From Acidimicrobiaceae bacterium (GTDB taxonomy: Bacteria > Actinomycetota > Acidimicrobiia > Acidimicrobiales > UBA8592): a stretch of DNA of 38,875 nucleotides. Each line of letters begins with the position of its first letter. Within the stretch, counting starts at the first letter, position 1. The stretch spans positions 2,094 to 40,968 of the forward strand of contig PATH01000011.1 in NCBI GenBank assembly GCA_002712325.1, in the 5' to 3' direction. The notes below the pieces were generated by a model, which was not told the origin of the DNA, made no database searches, and saw only the letters and a list, made by a program, of their open reading frames with translations. Shown piece by piece: positions 18,175-27,957 of the stretch. The translations under genes were made by a program, and so were the position numbers.

Positions 18175-21100
18175 TCAGCCGTGATTCCAATAGGAAAGCA
18201 GATCCTCTATGGGAGCAATTAGCAAGTCAACTACAGGAATAGCTGAGAGAGTATCTGCTCTAAATGTCGGTTCAGTCTCTGTGATATAATCTGAGATCGC
18301 TGTATACCTGTCCTTGTATCCTTCTAGGACATGTCTCGCAGCCTGTTCAGTTAAATAGGTTTCAAGTTCAACATGCAGAAGAGTTAAACCTACAGTCTCC
18401 TTATCTTTTATCTCGGGGACTAGGATAATGATCCGCTGATCATGCCTACCTCTCGTGATAGTTACCTCTTGTTGTAAAGCCACGAGATGTTTGCTTCCTT
18501 TTAATTTGGGGTCCCTCTCCGTTCTTGACATAAGATCATGAGCTATTCCACCCTTATCAACGACGTGTACTTGAGCAGTGCTTGATCGAACATCTCCATC
18601 AATCGCATACCTAATGAATCCTGAAATTGATTTAACAGCTGGGTCTATGGCTGCTAGATAACGAAGATTTTTGTACGAAATACGATCACGTGGTGTACCA
18701 GCTTCGAGCATCTTAGTCACAAGATTTAACTGAATAAGTTCTTCGTCAGATCTAGAAATACCCACAGTAACTGTTTTTGCTTGATGCTTTATTGCGTCAA
18801 TCGGTCTAGTAAGTTCCTCAATTCCTATTGTTAGCGCTGCATTAAGATCTTCCAATAAAGTTGCAGGCGTCCCTACTTTTCCAGTGTCTATTTGATACGA
18901 GTCAAGAGGTATTGTTCCTAGTGCATATCTATAAAGTGTCGAGATACGAGTCGCCGTGCTCGCCTCCAGGCTTCCGTTATATAAGCCCGAACGCAACCCA
19001 TCAAAGAACGTATTAGTTATTGACTGTAAGGGTTCATAAATAGACTCCATGAGTTCTTGCGCGCTTATAGATGGGTTTTCTGACAAAGTTTTCTCAATTG
19101 CTGATCTAGTCTGCCTAAAAGGTAGAGCTAAAGCATCTATCGACAAAGCAGCCTCATAGCCGAATAAATGGCCAACCATTGTTGCCAGGATAAATGATAG
19201 CTTTGGGTTTGTTTTCGGGACCACTATGACTCTATGAGCATCTGGGTATGCATTTCCATTGTCAGTGATCACGATAGGTGCCGCTTTGTGAGCCTTATAA
19301 ATTGCAACTTCTTTTGCTACGTCGGATTGCATTGAGTCATTAAGTCCGGTGGCGCAAATGAGGACTAGTGGTTCAGCAGAGAGATCGATATGTTTTTTAT
19401 CTTCCGTGAAATCCGCAGCTATCGATTTATAACAAAGCTCTGAGAGCTTTATTCGTATTTCTCTTGCAGCTACGATATTCAAGCCATTGCCGACAAGAGC
19501 CCAGTAGCGTCTTGAAGGTGCTAGTTCAAAAGCGACATCGCGTATCTGGTTTTGTTGTTTGAAGACATCCAACATTTTCTTTGGGAGTTCATTCAGTTCT
19601 TGTAAGAGAGTTTGACGACTCTCCAGCTTTTCAGAATTGATAGGTTCGTTCTTAATTTGATCCCGTATTGAGACCCCCAATAGGAAGCTTGCTGCGATTT
19701 GTGAGTAAAATGCTTTGGTCGAAGCGACACTCATTTCAATATCTCGGCCATCAGATGTATAAATAATTCCATCTGCCTTTTGGGAAAGGTCTGAGTTTCT
19801 TCTGTTCACGATAGCAATTACTGAAGCACCCCTACCCCTGACTAAATCTACTGTTCGGTTTGTGTCCGTAGTTGTCCCTGATTGGCTGATAGCAATAACG
19901 AGTGTATTCGACATGTCAGTTGAAAGCCTGAAACCTGAAAGTTCAGTTGAAGGGATTGACTCAACATCGACCTCTGTTTCCTCGCTTAGGTACTGACCTA
20001 ATGCTTGTCCCGCAACAGCGGCTGTTCCTTGACCTATAATGTAGATCTTATCTATAGAGCGATCTTCCAATTTTTTTCTTATGAATTTGGGAAATTCAAC
20101 ATCGGAGTGGGCGACTCTAAATATGCCATTGTCGTTCAACAAGTTACCTCTGAGAGTCTTTTCGAAAGATTCAGGAGATTCAGATATTTCTTTCAAAAGA
20201 AAATGTGGAAAATTCCTTCGGTCAATATCACGCGTTGTAATTTCAGCTTGTGTTAATTCATCAGCTTTGATCGGTAAAGGCGTCCCATCATAGGCGATAC
20301 GATCTAGTGACTCTAATGCGACACGTTCCTTCAGTGAAATAGAGACGATCTCTCCAGGTCCGGAAACACCGTCATTTCGGTTTGGGAGGATTTCTCCGTT
20401 CAATCGCAAATAGCTTTCTGTAGTTTCAACTAGACCATACGGTTCGCTTGCCACTACGTAGGCTTCATCTGAAAGTCCGATATACAGTCCTTGTCCGCTT
20501 CCTCGCAAAGCCATGAAAAGTTTGTTGGGTTCTAAATCGGCATTTGCAATGACGGCGATAGAGCCATCTAGAGATTGTACTGTCTGCCTGAAGGCCTCAT
20601 CAAGATTACGAACAGGCCCGTCTTGATTAGAAAGTTCATTGGAGATTATTGCCGGAATAACTTTTGAGTCTGAGGTGATGAGTTTGGGAATTTGCAAGTC
20701 TCGGATTCTTTTAAGGTCAGCGAAGTTATCGACATCTCCGTTAGCTGCGACTACTACAAACGGGCTTTCTTCACTTTCAAGTAATTCTGAGTTCATAGGG
20801 TGAGCATTCGGTTCCGAGATGATACCTACGCTCGCCCATCGTGAATGACCTATCGCTACTGCAGTTACATCCTCATTCTCAAGCGCTCTGTAAAGTAGGT
20901 CATCAGCTAGGATTAATTTACGGAGCTCTCGAGTATTATCTCCGAGTTCACCTATTTCCGAAGCTACTTTATAAACGATGCTTAACGCATTATCAAGGAT
21001 TCGTACGGATCCAGACTTGTAATTGAGATCTTTAGTTCTCTCCTCAATTTCGTGTATCACTCCAGGGTTTTCAAGATCTAATCCGTGATTTTGTATCATG

Positions 21101-21609
21101 AGATGAATTCCAGCTGAATCTCTGCCACGTACTTCAAGCCTGTCTAGCCCTGCAAGAACTTGTTGAACCGTGAGTAAAACTTCAATGAACCTATCTCCTT
21201 TTCTTCCTCCTAAAAGCTCTTCTACTAAATGTGAAACTATTACTCGGTCATTTTCAATGTGCCAGAGAAGGTCTTTCAGTTTGATTAGGTCACTATTTAT
21301 CTTTTCTAATATTTGACTATCCATTCCAGTTTGCACAAGGTCTGATTCAAAATTATCTAAATCTTCTGTGAGGATTGTACAAATCCCCTGCAATTGGACG
21401 CGAAATTGAGGGTTGTTTATCAGGCTGTTAATTCCTGCGGATCCAGAAATGAGTTCTTTAACTCTCCGTAATATTTTGATAGATCTCAGAATATCTTCAT
21501 GCCCTTGAATTCTTCCTATATTCCTTAGGTCAGCTATCTGTGTTACCTGTTCAGCTGAAAGGGGAATCCGTGATGATTTCTGTCTAGCGATGGCAATAAT
21601 CCCGCACAT
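18175..21609 (-). CDS. enlarged GlmS-like glutamine amidotransferase / SIS-domain protein (~1144 aa)
   Basis: MCGIIAI N-terminal nucleophile Cys, RLEVRGRDSAGI, GHSRWASVG...NAHP, SIS motif VIAISQSGTTTDT, SVASTKAFYSQI; next to glmM. The second of two Mets is taken as start so that Cys is residue 2. Confidence 0.8.
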   Translation of the reverse strand: MCGIIAIARQKSSRIPLSAEQVTQIADLRNIGRIQGHEDILRSIKILRRVKELISGSAGINSLINNPQFRVQLQGICTILTEDLDNFESDLVQTGMDSQILEKINSDLIKLKDLLWHIENDRVIVSHLVEELLGGRKGDRFIEVLLTVQQVLAGLDRLEVRGRDSAGIHLMIQNHGLDLENPGVIHEIEERTKDLNYKSGSVRILDNALSIVYKVASEIGELGDNTRELRKLILADDLLYRALENEDVTAVAIGHSRWASVGIISEPNAHPMNSELLESEESPFVVVAANGDVDNFADLKRIRDLQIPKLITSDSKVIPAIISNELSNQDGPVRNLDEAFRQTVQSLDGSIAVIANADLEPNKLFMALRGSGQGLYIGLSDEAYVVASEPYGLVETTESYLRLNGEILPNRNDGVSGPGEIVSISLKERVALESLDRIAYDGTPLPIKADELTQAEITTRDIDRRNFPHFLLKEISESPESFEKTLRGNLLNDNGIFRVAHSDVEFPKFIRKKLEDRSIDKIYIIGQGTAAVAGQALGQYLSEETEVDVESIPSTELSGFRLSTDMSNTLVIAISQSGTTTDTNRTVDLVRGRGASVIAIVNRRNSDLSQKADGIIYTSDGRDIEMSVASTKAFYSQIAASFLLGVSIRDQIKNEPINSEKLESRQTLLQELNELPKKMLDVFKQQNQIRDVAFELAPSRRYWALVGNGLNIVAAREIRIKLSELCYKSIAADFTEDKKHIDLSAEPLVLICATGLNDSMQSDVAKEVAIYKAHKAAPIVITDNGNAYPDAHRVIVVPKTNPKLSFILATMVGHLFGYEAALSIDALALPFRQTRSAIEKTLSENPSISAQELMESIYEPLQSITNTFFDGLRSGLYNGSLEASTATRISTLYRYALGTIPLDSYQIDTGKVGTPATLLEDLNAALTIGIEELTRPIDAIKHQAKTVTVGISRSDEELIQLNLVTKMLEAGTPRDRISYKNLRYLAAIDPAVKSISGFIRYAIDGDVRSSTAQVHVVDKGGIAHDLMSRTERDPKLKGSKHLVALQQEVTITRGRHDQRIIILVPEIKDKETVGLTLLHVELETYLTEQAARHVLEGYKDRYTAISDYITETEPTFRADTLSAIPVVDLLIAPIEDLLSYWNHG

Positions 21610-21672
21610 CATTCCATTGTAGGGATTTAAATAGCTCTTATCACGGCAGGCCTATTATCTATGGCTTGGTAA

Positions 21673-23004
21673 CTACGATTTAAGCGCTTGTTTTATTGAC
21701 TCTATGACTTCGTTTGCTACGTGATGGACTTCGGATTCTACTTCACCTTCAACCATTATTCGTAAAATTGGTTCCGTGCCTGACGGTCGAACGAGTACAC
21801 GGCCTTGCTTGGTAAATATGGATTCCGCTTCAACAATAAACGGCTGCACTTCCTCAAGAATTAGTTTTTGATTACCTAACTGGTCTTTGAGTTGTACAGA
21901 ATGGAGAACTTGAGGAAACTTTCGCATAGATGACCGAGCTAACTCGGCTAATCTCCCTTGAGATCGCTTTAAGCAATTGAGGAGGTGAATTCCTGTTAGA
22001 AGTCCATCTCCTGTTCTGGCTTGTTCTGGGAAGATTATATGTCCCGATTGTTCTCCGCCAAGACTCCATTTGTTCTCACGTAATGCTTTGAGTATATTCC
22101 TATCGCCTACAGCAGTCGTGTGGATGGTTATTCCGGCTGATTCCATTGCTTCGTGAAATCCCATGTTAGCCATTACTGTCGCAACGACGGTATCGTCTCT
22201 TAGCTTCTCTCGTTGCTTGAGGTCACGAGCAAAAATCGCCATAAGGTAATCTCCATCTATTGTGCTTCCCTCGTTGTCTATAGCTAGGACCCTGTCCGCA
22301 TCTCCATCAAAAGCTAGCCCTAAGTCTGCATTTAACTCTTTCACTACATCACGGAGAGAACTCATGTCAGTAGAACCAGAATTTCGGTTGATATTCTTTC
22401 CGTTAGGTTCAGAATGCATAACGGTAAGATCAACTCCAAGATCCTTGAATAATTGGGGTGCGATGTTACTTGCTGCTCCGTTAGCGCAATCAATAATAAT
22501 AGAGAGGTCTTGAAAGTCATTTTGTACTGATGCCTTAAGTACATTTACCCATGACTTGAGATAGATCTGACTATCTGCTGATATTTCTAAATTCCCGTCA
22601 GATGGCGGAATGGATATTCGCTTATCAAGAAGAGTTTCAATTTCCTTTTGTGTCTCATCAGAAAGTTTCTGTCCGTTAGGTAGAAAGAATTTGACACCAT
22701 TGTATTCAGCGTGGTTGTGCGATGCGGAAATGACTGCTCCAGCAATTTTAAATTCTGACGCGATATGAGCTATGCCTGGAGTTGGCACTATACCTAAATA
22801 TTGTGACTTCGCCCCTGCGGCTTTTAACCCGTCAGCCAAAGCGCTTGCAAAGTCATGTCCGGATTCTCTGCCATCCGTTCCAATCACGAATTCTTTGACG
22901 TCGATAGCTTTTGAAGTCGCAAAAGCTAGCTTGGACACTAACTTACTTGTTAATTCAGAATGAGCTAGACCCCGAACTCCATCGGTGCCAAATTTAAGTC
23001 CCAT
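21673..23004 (-). CDS. glmM: phosphoglucosamine mutase
   Basis: MGLKFGTDGVRGLA, VISASHNHAEYNGVKFF, AFDGDADRVLAID, GGEQSGHIIF, RPSGTEPILRIMVE. Confidence 0.95.
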   Translation of the reverse strand: MGLKFGTDGVRGLAHSELTSKLVSKLAFATSKAIDVKEFVIGTDGRESGHDFASALADGLKAAGAKSQYLGIVPTPGIAHIASEFKIAGAVISASHNHAEYNGVKFFLPNGQKLSDETQKEIETLLDKRISIPPSDGNLEISADSQIYLKSWVNVLKASVQNDFQDLSIIIDCANGAASNIAPQLFKDLGVDLTVMHSEPNGKNINRNSGSTDMSSLRDVVKELNADLGLAFDGDADRVLAIDNEGSTIDGDYLMAIFARDLKQREKLRDDTVVATVMANMGFHEAMESAGITIHTTAVGDRNILKALRENKWSLGGEQSGHIIFPEQARTGDGLLTGIHLLNCLKRSQGRLAELARSSMRKFPQVLHSVQLKDQLGNQKLILEEVQPFIVEAESIFTKQGRVLVRPSGTEPILRIMVEGEVESEVHHVANEVIESIKQALKS

Positions 23005-23073
23005 GTGATCTAGGGTAATGCACTTTTAATATTTGTTGATATCAAGGAAATCGGTTAGAAGGCAAATGCAGAT

Positions 23074-23466
23074 TTATCGCTTGGAGAATTGAGGCGCTTT
23101 ACGAGCTTTTTTAAGACCGTATTTCTTAGATTCCTTCTTTCGTGAGTCTCTAGTAAGAAAACCAGCTTTCTTTAGCGATTCACGATGATCACCATCGATA
23201 TCTACTAGGGCTCTTGAAATCCCTAATCTTAAAGCACCAGCTTGTCCAGTTGATCCGCCTCCATCAATTGTTGCATCTATATCAAAGGATTCACCTGTAC
23301 TAGTAATTCGTAACGGTTCAGTGATGATCATTCTGTGAGTGTCGGAAGGAAAGAAATCTTCCAGAGTCCTGCCGTTGACCGTAATGGTTCCTGATCCAGT
23401 CTTGACGCGAACGCGGGCAACGGCTCGTTTACGTCTGCCTATGGTTTGAACAAGTGCGTTTGACAT
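23074..23466 (-). CDS. rpsI: 30S ribosomal protein S9
   Basis: [24 protein letters not shown]...[19 protein letters not shown]. Confidence 0.97.
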   Translation of the reverse strand: MSNALVQTIGRRKRAVARVRVKTGSGTITVNGRTLEDFFPSDTHRMIITEPLRITSTGESFDIDATIDGGGSTGQAGALRLGISRALVDIDGDHRESLKKAGFLTRDSRKKESKKYGLKKARKAPQFSKR

Positions 23467-23469
23467 ACT

Positions 23470-23922
23470 TTAAACTTCTTTCGCTCGAGCGTGATCTATT
23501 TCCAACTTGATTGGCTTCTGTGCCTGGTGTGGGTGAGATGGCCCAGCATAGACCTGCAGTTTTGATAGTTGTTGTCTACCTAACCTATTTTTAGGGAGCA
23601 TGCCTCGGATTGATTGGCGAACTATCTCAGCGGGTTTCTTTGCCAATAAATCTTGGTAACTGTCTGATCTAATACCTCCGGGAAATCCAGTATGACGATA
23701 GACAATCTTTCTTTCTGCCTTCCCGCTTGTAAGGACTACTTTGTCAGCATTTATAACAATTACGTGATCACCTGTGTCAATATGAGGAGCGAAAGTAGCC
23801 TTATGCTTTCCCCTAAGGATTTTGGCAATTTCTGTTGCCATCCTTCCTAGTACAAGACCTTCAGCATCTACAAGATGCCACGTTCGTTCTATTTCAGATT
23901 TTTTTGGTGTATATGTAGCCAC
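23470..23922 (-). CDS. rplM: 50S ribosomal protein L13
   Basis: YTPKKSEIERTWHLVDAEGLVLGRMATEIAKILRGKHK; GTG start. Confidence 0.97.
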   Translation of the reverse strand: MATYTPKKSEIERTWHLVDAEGLVLGRMATEIAKILRGKHKATFAPHIDTGDHVIVINADKVVLTSGKAERKIVYRHTGFPGGIRSDSYQDLLAKKPAEIVRQSIRGMLPKNRLGRQQLSKLQVYAGPSHPHQAQKPIKLEIDHARAKEV

Positions 23923-24037
23923 GACTTCATTCTTCTCAAGTTAACTTTTCCTAAATCAGTTAGGACAACTATCTACGATACGGTGAAACATGTCTCTAAA
24001 CAACCACTTTTTTGATACATCATTGCTTTTTTAGATC

Positions 24038-24814
24038 TCAATATCCAACCTCCATTAGGGTCAAGCCATGAGGTGGCGCTACAGGGCCAGCAAAGTTTCT
24101 ATCCCTTTTTAGGATAATCGATGACATGTCCGTTTTACCCAAACGCCCTTTCCCTATCGCTACAAGTGTTCCGACAATTGACCGAACCATTTGGTGACAA
24201 AAGGATGTGGCTGTAACCCATATTTCAACAAATGGTCCCTCACCCGTTACGTTGATGGAAATTACTTCTCTGATTAAGGAAGCATCTACCTCTTCCCCAT
24301 CGACAAGAATTGAGGCCTTTCGACAAAATGAACTAAAGTCATGCTCTCCAATCACAGCCTGAGCTGCTTGTTGCATACTGTCAAGGTCTAATTGGGTCTC
24401 AATATGCCAAGCGAATCGATGCGAAAAAGGGTCAGGGTACTCATCATTAAGGATGCGGTATCTGTATGTTCGACAAGTAGCTGAGAATCTCGCACTGAAA
24501 AGATCGTCAGCCTTTTGTATCTCTTTGATGGTTATAAATGGTGCACAGAGTTTGTTAAGAGATCTTTCAATTCTCGGAACATCAAAGGCTATAGCGTCAA
24601 AGGAGATTACTTGACCTTCAGCATGCACACCTGCGTCTGTCCGCCCTGCACACGTCAGATGTATTTCATGCCCGAGAATTCTTTCTAACGACTCCCTCAA
24701 TTTACCTGCAACTGTTTCAACATCTGGGTTTTCTGCGAAACCGTGGAAAGGTGTCCCATCGTAGGAGATGGATGCTTTGTACCGGTTCATGCCATAGGAA
24801 GGAACAGATACCAT
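24038..24814 (-). CDS. truA: tRNA pseudouridine(38-40) synthase TruA
   Basis: YKASISYDGTPFHGFA, CAGRTDAGVHAEGQVISFD, FCHQMVRSIVGTLVAIGKG. Confidence 0.94.
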   Translation of the reverse strand: MVSVPSYGMNRYKASISYDGTPFHGFAENPDVETVAGKLRESLERILGHEIHLTCAGRTDAGVHAEGQVISFDAIAFDVPRIERSLNKLCAPFITIKEIQKADDLFSARFSATCRTYRYRILNDEYPDPFSHRFAWHIETQLDLDSMQQAAQAVIGEHDFSSFCRKASILVDGEEVDASLIREVISINVTGEGPFVEIWVTATSFCHQMVRSIVGTLVAIGKGRLGKTDMSSIILKRDRNFAGPVAPPHGLTLMEVGY

Positions 24815-24846
24815 AACTTTTAGTTACTGATTGCTTTATATTTCAA

Positions 24847-25200
24847 TTAAACAAGTTCAATTCTTGCCATTGGCGCGTTATCACCGTAACGTGGACCCAT
24901 TTTTAGAATTCTGGTGTAACCACCGGGTCGATCAGCATATCTTGGACCAACATCTTCCATTAACTTATCAGCAATTTCTTGATCTCTGAGGAAGGCTATG
25001 ATCTGTCTGTGGTTATGTAGCCCGCCCTTTTTAGCTTTCGTTATTATCTTCTCTGCCACAGGTCTCATAGCTTTTGCTTTTGCTTCGGTGGTAACAATTG
25101 CCTCTGCAGCAATCAAAGAAGCTACTAGATTACCCATTATCGCTTTTTGATGTGCTGAGCTTCCACCAAAGCGTCTTCCTTTTTTAGGTTTTCCAGGCAT
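24847..25200 (-). CDS. rplQ: 50S ribosomal protein L17
   Basis: GRRFGGSSAHQKAIMGNLVASLI...RPGGYTRILKMGPRYGDNAPMARIEL. Confidence 0.96.
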   Translation of the reverse strand: MPGKPKKGRRFGGSSAHQKAIMGNLVASLIAAEAIVTTEAKAKAMRPVAEKIITKAKKGGLHNHRQIIAFLRDQEIADKLMEDVGPRYADRPGGYTRILKMGPRYGDNAPMARIELV

Positions 25201-25208
25201 TATAGATC

Positions 25209-26150
25209 CTAGTCTCTGAGGGCGAGTGCTAAGCCTCGCTCATCAAGCTTGTCAATTATTTCATCTAATGACTTTTGACCAAAGTTAGTGATAGCAAGGA
25301 GATCTGCTTCGGACTTCTGAAGAAGCTCACCGATAGTATTTACCTGAGCTCTCTTTAAACAGTTACTTGGCCGTTCTGATAGCTCAAGATCTTCTATAGG
25401 GAGCTCAAGGTCTGGTGATCCAGATGCACCTGTCACGACTTCCGTTAATTCGAGTCCTTGAGGCTCTTCACTCCAATCAGCGACGAGCTGCACAAGATTG
25501 CCCAAGGTCCCACCAGCTGATGCAAATGCATCTGCAGGAGCCATGGAGCCATCAGTTTCTATTTCAATTGTCAAGGCATCAAAATCGTTTGATTGTTCCA
25601 CTCGTGTAGGTTCAATGCTGAAGGTCACACGGCGGACTGGTGAGAATATTGAATCAACCGCTACTTGAGTAGTTGACGTGTTCCCTTCCTTGTTGGCATC
25701 CGCTGAAATATAACCTCTTCCTCGTTGAACAGTGACTTCCATTCCTAGAGACCCGGACCCATTTAATGTTGCTATGACAAGGTCTGGGTTATGAATTTCT
25801 ACATCTGCATTTGGTGAGAACTGACCTGCAGTTACTTCTCCTGAAGTGTTAGCATCTAAACGCAACAGAACAGGTTCTTCGCTGTCAGAACTCACGACAA
25901 TATCTTTGATATTAAGGAGAACATCCGGAACATCCTCAATGACTCCTTCTATCACATCAAACTCATGAATTGCATTATCAAAGAGGATATGCGTGATTGC
26001 AGCTCCTGGAATAGCGGAAAGAAGAGTACGTCGTAATGAATTTCCAAGTGTATGTCCAAATCCTGGCTCTAAAGGGGAGATTAAGAACCTTTGCTTGTTC
26101 TCTGACTCTTCATCTAAAGCCTTGATTTCTGGTCGTTGTATCAAAAGCAT
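25209..26150 (-). CDS. rpoA: DNA-directed RNA polymerase subunit alpha
   Basis: FLISPLEPGFGHTLGNSLRRTLLSAIPGAAIT; alpha-CTD ELSERPSNCLKRAQVNTIGELLQKSEADLLAITNFGQKSLDEI. Confidence 0.97.
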   Translation of the reverse strand: MLLIQRPEIKALDEESENKQRFLISPLEPGFGHTLGNSLRRTLLSAIPGAAITHILFDNAIHEFDVIEGVIEDVPDVLLNIKDIVVSSDSEEPVLLRLDANTSGEVTAGQFSPNADVEIHNPDLVIATLNGSGSLGMEVTVQRGRGYISADANKEGNTSTTQVAVDSIFSPVRRVTFSIEPTRVEQSNDFDALTIEIETDGSMAPADAFASAGGTLGNLVQLVADWSEEPQGLELTEVVTGASGSPDLELPIEDLELSERPSNCLKRAQVNTIGELLQKSEADLLAITNFGQKSLDEIIDKLDERGLALALRD

Positions 26151-26181
26151 TTTTTTACCTCTGGTCTTGTTTGTCTGTTAA

Positions 26182-26799
26182 TTACTTGCTGTATAACTCA
26201 ACAATGAGTTGTTCTCGGATTGGTATATCTATTTGTTCTCGGATTGGTAAATCACGAACTTTTGCGCCAAGCCTGTCATCAGTAAGTTCAATCCAAGCTG
26301 GAGCTTCTCGATCTAAAACGTCATTATTCCATTGAATTACGATCATTCCCTTTGCTTTATCTCGTAAAGTGACTTCATCATCTTTTCGGAGTCTGTAGCT
26401 TGGAATATCCACTCTCTTACCATTTACTGAAACGTGACCATGGTTTACGAACTGCCGTGCTTGAGGGCGAGTAGAAGCCCATCCTGACCGGTATACGAAA
26501 TTATCCAAACGTAGTTCTAGGTATCGGAGCATGTTGTCGCCAGTTACACCATCTCTTCTGCTGGCTTCTTTGAATATATTTCGAAATTGCCTTTCAGTTA
26601 GCCCGTAGGTAAAGCGAGCCTTTTGTTTTTCTTGAAGTTGCACTTTATATTCAGATGCATTTCCTCTACGTCCGGTTCTGCCATGCTCACCTGGAGGATA
26701 TGGACGCTTTTCAAGTGCATCAGCTTCTCCTTTGGTGCCCCATATATTTGTTCCCAGTCGTCTAGAAACTCGGGCTTTAGGTCCTGTGTATCTAGACAT
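26182..26799 (-). CDS. rpsD: 30S ribosomal protein S4 (no N-terminal CxxC zinc motif)
   Basis: MSRYTGPKARVSRRLGTNIWGTK...LDNFVYRSGWASTRPQARQFVNHGHVSVNGK. Confidence 0.96.
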   Translation of the reverse strand: MSRYTGPKARVSRRLGTNIWGTKGEADALEKRPYPPGEHGRTGRRGNASEYKVQLQEKQKARFTYGLTERQFRNIFKEASRRDGVTGDNMLRYLELRLDNFVYRSGWASTRPQARQFVNHGHVSVNGKRVDIPSYRLRKDDEVTLRDKAKGMIVIQWNNDVLDREAPAWIELTDDRLGAKVRDLPIREQIDIPIREQLIVELYSK

Positions 26800-27198
26800 T
26801 CAAACCCTCCGTCTTTTGACAACGGTGCATCCATTATGTGGGACTGGAGTGACATCCTTTATCCCAGTAACTTCAATTCCTGCTGTTTGAAGTGATCGAA
26901 TGGCTGTTTCTCTACCTGAACCCGGTCCCTTTACCTCAACATCAACTTTTCGGATGCCGTGGTCCATAGCTTTTCTTGCGCATTCCTCGGCAGCTAGCTG
27001 AGCAGCGAAAGGGGTGCTTTTCCTTGAACCCTTAAATCCTACGTTGCCAGCTGAAGCCCAGGCTAAAACGTTACCTTGCTGATCGCTGATAGACACGATT
27101 GTGTTGTTAAAAGAACTTTTGATATGCGCAACTCCGTGAGCAATATTCTTTCGTTCGCGTTTCTTTGGGCGCCGAGCACCAGAATTTTGTGTAGCCAT
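26800..27198 (-). CDS. rpsK: 30S ribosomal protein S11
   Basis: [30 protein letters not shown]...[18 protein letters not shown]. Confidence 0.97.
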   Translation of the reverse strand: MATQNSGARRPKKRERKNIAHGVAHIKSSFNNTIVSISDQQGNVLAWASAGNVGFKGSRKSTPFAAQLAAEECARKAMDHGIRKVDVEVKGPGSGRETAIRSLQTAGIEVTGIKDVTPVPHNGCTVVKRRRV

Positions 27199-27200
27199 AA

Positions 27201-27578
27201 TTATTTGAGAACTTTCTTCTTGCCAGCAATTGTTTTCTTAGGGCCTTTTCGCGTGCGTGCGTTAGTGTGCGTTCGCTGACCACGCACAGGAAGACCTCGT
27301 CGGTGTCGTATACCTTGATAGCAACCGATTTCCATCTTTCGTTTGATATCCTGTTGAACTTCTCGTCGTAAGTCACCTTCTACACGGAGTTCCCCTTCGA
27401 TGTAGCTACGTAATTTGGCAACTTCATCGTCGGTTAAGTTCATCACACGAGTATTTTCGTTAATCTCTGTAGCTTCGCAAACATGAGATGCAAGGGTTCT
27501 GCCAATTCCATAAATATAGGTAAGGGAGATAACTGCTCTTTTTTCTCTTGGTATATCTACACCTGCAATACGTGCCAT
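27201..27578 (-). CDS. rpsM: 30S ribosomal protein S13
   Basis: [26 protein letters not shown]...[23 protein letters not shown]. Confidence 0.97.
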   Translation of the reverse strand: MARIAGVDIPREKRAVISLTYIYGIGRTLASHVCEATEINENTRVMNLTDDEVAKLRSYIEGELRVEGDLRREVQQDIKRKMEIGCYQGIRHRRGLPVRGQRTHTNARTRKGPKKTIAGKKKVLK

Positions 27579-27580
27579 AC

Positions 27581-27697
27581 TTATCCTTGCCTTTGCTTGT
27601 GACGGGGATTAGCTGAACAAATTACGCGAACAACCCCACTGCGTCGGATGACACGGCATTTGTCGCACATTTTTTTTACACTTGTTCGAACTTTCAT
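27581..27697 (-). CDS. rpmJ: 50S ribosomal protein L36 (Zn-binding form)
   Basis: Manually translated: [38 protein letters not shown] (38 aa; CxxC...C...H). Not in the ORF track because it is short. Confidence 0.95.
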   Translation of the reverse strand: MKVRTSVKKMCDKCRVIRRSGVVRVICSANPRHKQRQG

Positions 27698-27718
27698 TGG
27701 ATCCTTTTCGACTTGACT

Positions 27719-27943
27719 CTATTTATACCTGTAGGTGATGCGACCACGTTCTAGGTCGTATGGCGTAAGCTCAACTTGCACTTTATCCCCAGGAAGTATG
27801 CGTATGTAATGCATTCTCATTTTGCCAGAAATATGAGCTAAGACTTTATGTCCGTTTTCTAGCTCCACTCTAAACATTGCGTTAGGGAGAGGTTCAACTA
27901 CAGTTCCCTCCATTACAATTGCATCTTCTTTTGATTTAGCCAG
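27719..27943 (-). CDS. infA: translation initiation factor IF-1, apparent CTG start
   Basis: ORF track begins at internal ATG (27913), but the conserved N-terminus continues upstream as (L/M)[23 protein letters not shown] from CTG at 27943, with AAGGAG 7 nt upstream and an in-frame TAG at 27947-27949. Confidence 0.9.
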   Translation of the reverse strand: MAKSKEDAIVMEGTVVEPLPNAMFRVELENGHKVLAHISGKMRMHYIRILPGDKVQVELTPYDLERGRITYRYK

Positions 27944-27957
27944 TGTCTATCTCCTTA

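Noticed and set aside
23950-23964. CCTAA-ATCAG-TTAGG mini-hairpin upstream of rplM
   Set aside because: Only 5 AT-rich bp; too weak to call an L13 autoregulatory leader without comparative data.
26213-26252. Short direct repeat (GTTCTCGGATTGGTA x2) at the 3' end of rpsD
   Set aside because: It encodes IREQ...IREQ within the normal S4 C-terminus (REQIDIPxxEQLIVELYSK), so it is probably a coding coincidence.
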